A DNA stretch of 28,243 nt from a virus, in IMG/VR virus record IMGVR_UViG_3300025128_000240, positions 1 to 28,243 of that record, one strand, 5' to 3'. Shown in pieces: positions 26,317 to 28,243 of this stretch. The translations under genes and the position numbers were made by a program. A model generated the notes under the pieces. The model was not told the origin of the DNA and did no database searches. It saw nothing but the letters and a program-made list of their open reading frames with translations. How positions within the stretch are numbered: position 1 is the first letter of the stretch; every line of letters starts with the position of its first letter.

Positions 26317-28074
26317 ATGAATACATTTAGTGACTTTGGGATTAGGATACCAAGGGCAGTAACAGGGCAAGCAAACATCCCTTGTCCGGAATGCTCTAGT
26401 CAGAGGAAGAAGAAGCGAGCCCCTTGCTTGTCTGTAAATACAGACGATGGGGTATGGAAGTGCCATCACTGTGGGTGGTCAGGTTCTTTGGCGCAAGGAA
26501 TAGATGGTGCTAATAATGTAATGCATTGGAGGAAGCCGAAGTATAGAAAGCCAGATAATATTCCTATAGTTGACCTACCACCTGAGATGATGACATGGTT
26601 TGAGAACAGGGGCATTAGCGCAGAAACAGTTAAGGATAATAATATATCCTGGAAAAAAATATATATGCCTCAAGTTGAGGACATTGTTAATTGCATTGCC
26701 TTCCCTTATTTTAGAGCGGGAGAGTTAATCAATGTTAAGTACAGGGATAAGGACAAGAACTTTAGGTTAGAGGCTGGAGCAGAGAGGTGCTTCTATGGCA
26801 TAGACGATATCAAGGGTGAAGAAAGCACAGTGACTATTGTAGAGGGGGAGATAGATAAGCTGGCATTGTGGGAAGCTGGTATAAGAACATCGATTAGCGT
26901 ACCAGATGGCGCACCTCCAGTTAACTCATCAGACTATAGCGCAAAGTTTAACTACCTTAATGATCCTTACATATCACAAGACAAGTTCAACAATATAAGC
27001 AAGTTTATAATTGCAGTAGATGAAGACGAGCCTGGACTCAAGCTAGAAGAAGAGCTTTCTAGGAGACTGGGTAAGGAGAAATGCTTAAGGGTTCGTTGGC
27101 CTGAAGGAACGAAGGATGCAAACGAAGTTCTTCTCAAGTATGGTAAGGATGTATTGCGTGAGTGTGTTGAGCATGCTGAGCCATACCCAATCGAAGGAAC
27201 CTTTGAAGCTAAAGAACTATCCAATGCCCTTGACAAACTATACCACCAAGGGCTAGACAAAGGTGTTAGCACTGGTTGGCGCAGTATAGATAGAAGTTAT
27301 TTGGTAAGGCCAGGTGTGCTCACAGTTGTTACGGGAGTACCAAGCAGTGGTAAATCTAACTGGATAGACGCCATGATGGTTAACATAGCAAAGAATGAAG
27401 GGTGGAACTTTGCTATCTTCTCGCCAGAGAATCAACCATTGGAAGATCACATGGCAAGAATCCTAGAAAAATATATTGGCTCTCCGTTTATGGATGGGCC
27501 AACACCAAGGCTAAGTTCCGAGGACCTAGACAAAGGAAAAAAATGGTTGACAGATCACTTCACCTGGATACTTCCCAATGATGACAAGGAGTGGTCCTTA
27601 GATATAATTTTAGACGCTGCGAAAGGACTCGTGCTTAAAAAGGGAATCAGAGGATTGGTTATTGACCCATGGAATGAGTTAGAACATAACCGTGTAGACT
27701 CCCAAACAGAAACAGAATATATTTCCCAGGCACTTAAGCGTGTCAGGCAGTTTGCTAGAAGGTATGGCATACATCTTTGGATAGTTGCTCATCCTGCTAA
27801 ACTGTATAGAGATAAGAACGGAAAGATTCCAATACCTACACCATATGATATAAGTGGGTCCGCAAGATGGAGAGACAAAGCAGACAATTGCATCACTGTA
27901 TGGAGAGACCTAAGCAATGATGACAAGTGTGCGGTAGAGGTTCACATTCAGAAGGTAAGGTTTAGGCAGGATGGAAGGATAGGTGTTAACGAATTATCCT
28001 ACAATTGGGCAACAGGAACATATCATGAAACACATAGAGCAGTGGAAGAAATACCTCCCACGTACAGCATATAA
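26317..28074 (+). CDS. DNA primase-helicase (Twinkle / T7 gp4-like)
   Basis: A 585-residue replication protein. Zinc-binding domain: CPEC (Cys23, Cys26) and CHHC (Cys49, Cys52). TOPRIM primase core: TIVEGEID (Glu176-Asp180) and IIAVDEDEPG (235-237, the DxD-type motif). RecA-like helicase: Walker A GVPSSGKS (340-347), Walker B LVIDPWN (447-453) and a downstream RRYGIHLWIVAHPAKL motif H3-type segment. The order zinc ribbon, TOPRIM and helicase matches T7 gp4 and Twinkle and is of near-typical size. It unwinds DNA and makes primers at the phage replication fork. It overlaps the nuclease gene by about 50 bases. Confidence 0.92.
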   Translation: MNTFSDFGIRIPRAVTGQANIPCPECSSQRKKKRAPCLSVNTDDGVWKCHHCGWSGSLAQGIDGANNVMHWRKPKYRKPDNIPIVDLPPEMMTWFENRGISAETVKDNNISWKKIYMPQVEDIVNCIAFPYFRAGELINVKYRDKDKNFRLEAGAERCFYGIDDIKGEESTVTIVEGEIDKLALWEAGIRTSISVPDGAPPVNSSDYSAKFNYLNDPYISQDKFNNISKFIIAVDEDEPGLKLEEELSRRLGKEKCLRVRWPEGTKDANEVLLKYGKDVLRECVEHAEPYPIEGTFEAKELSNALDKLYHQGLDKGVSTGWRSIDRSYLVRPGVLTVVTGVPSSGKSNWIDAMMVNIAKNEGWNFAIFSPENQPLEDHMARILEKYIGSPFMDGPTPRLSSEDLDKGKKWLTDHFTWILPNDDKEWSLDIILDAAKGLVLKKGIRGLVIDPWNELEHNRVDSQTETEYISQALKRVRQFARRYGIHLWIVAHPAKLYRDKNGKIPIPTPYDISGSARWRDKADNCITVWRDLSNDDKCAVEVHIQKVRFRQDGRIGVNELSYNWATGTYHETHRAVEEIPPTYSI

Positions 28075-28243
28075 GAAAATGGATAAAAGCTGGAAGAAAT
28101 TTGAAAGGGATATAGCTAAGGAGTTAACAGCCCTGGGTGATCTATCCGAAAGAGTACCTATCACTGGAAGGACTAGAGGTAGCGCCCCAGATGTAGAGAG
28201 TTTAATATTTTCTATTGAATGTAAGTATAGGCAGTCCATTCCA
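28025..28243 (+). CDS. PD-(D/E)XK nuclease, likely Holliday-junction resolvase (partial)
   Basis: An ORF from ATG 28025, with AGGAAC 9 bases upstream, runs off the right edge with 73 codons visible. The sequence shows helix ...WKKFERDIAKELTALG, then RVPITGRTRGSAPDVESLIFSIECKYRQSIP. The charged motif Pro-Asp-Val-Glu...Ile-Glu-Cys-Lys matches the PD-x(n)-(D/E)-x-K catalytic core of phage and archaeal resolvases. A second in-frame ATG at 28079 is possible. Next to the primase-helicase, it would process branched DNA during replication or packaging. The C-terminal part is needed to settle the identity. Confidence 0.78.
   Translation, partial: MKHIEQWKKYLPRTAYKKMDKSWKKFERDIAKELTALGDLSERVPITGRTRGSAPDVESLIFSIECKYRQSIP

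Overview
The window looks like the central part of a tailed dsDNA bacteriophage genome (class Caudoviricetes), most plausibly an environmental, marine-type phage of a Gram-negative proteobacterium. Support comes from clear small and large terminase subunits, a long run of tail-fibre genes, a fused primase-helicase, a phage-type short peptide deformylase, very dense packing with TAATG/ATGA start-stop overlaps, and many tiny ORFs. Lipobox and signal-peptide proteins suggest a Gram-negative host. A consensus sigma70 promoter suggests that early transcription uses host RNA polymerase. The marine/proteobacterial assignment is inferred from gene content, not proven. No tRNA, integrase, CRISPR array or insertion sequence was seen.

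The genome splits at about 16.4-17.0 kb into two divergent transcription units. The leftward unit (16431 down to 1) starts behind an extended -10 promoter. It opens with two metabolic/maturation genes, an A-type iron-sulfur carrier and a peptide deformylase that overlap by 4 bases. Next come the small terminase, a DUF6356-like membrane protein, small basic, membrane and exported proteins, two low-complexity proteins (one Lys/Ala then Gly/Ser rich, one with PG-x-x-AFGGYG-type repeats) and the large terminase. After TerL come a tail-fibre N-terminal-type protein, a cluster of small membrane/lipoprotein genes with a lysis-like layout, and an MptE/DUF115-like protein. The last 7.6 kb is a mosaic of fibre modules: repeated tip-attachment-like N-termini, three glycine-rich proteins, two C1q-like proteins and tail-assembly-chaperone-like small proteins. 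Portal, capsid and tail-tube genes are absent here and must lie outside the window.

The rightward unit (17062 to the right edge) starts from a perfect TTGACA-N17-TATAAT promoter. After one small gene comes a gene-free stretch of about 510 bases packed with perfect hairpins, including a three-way junction. It ends in a stem followed by six T, and I read it as a large structured non-coding RNA. Then follow about twelve small early proteins of unknown function, several behind nearly identical ribosome-binding leaders. A CobS/MoxR-like AAA+ ATPase, an uncharacterised protein and a metallopeptidase-like VWA protein form an overlapping trio. After these come four genes of unknown or accessory role, among them a minimal C5 cytosine methyltransferase-like protein. 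The end holds a Twinkle/T7 gp4-like primase-helicase and the start of a PD-(D/E)XK nuclease, probably a Holliday-junction resolvase.

Best candidates for something new are the structured RNA at 17335-17843, the AAA+/unknown/VWA trio, the Fe-S carrier plus deformylase pair heading the packaging/structural operon, and the recurring 'ALxxLGx...AFGx' C-terminal module, which also occurs as a free 20-residue micro-protein.
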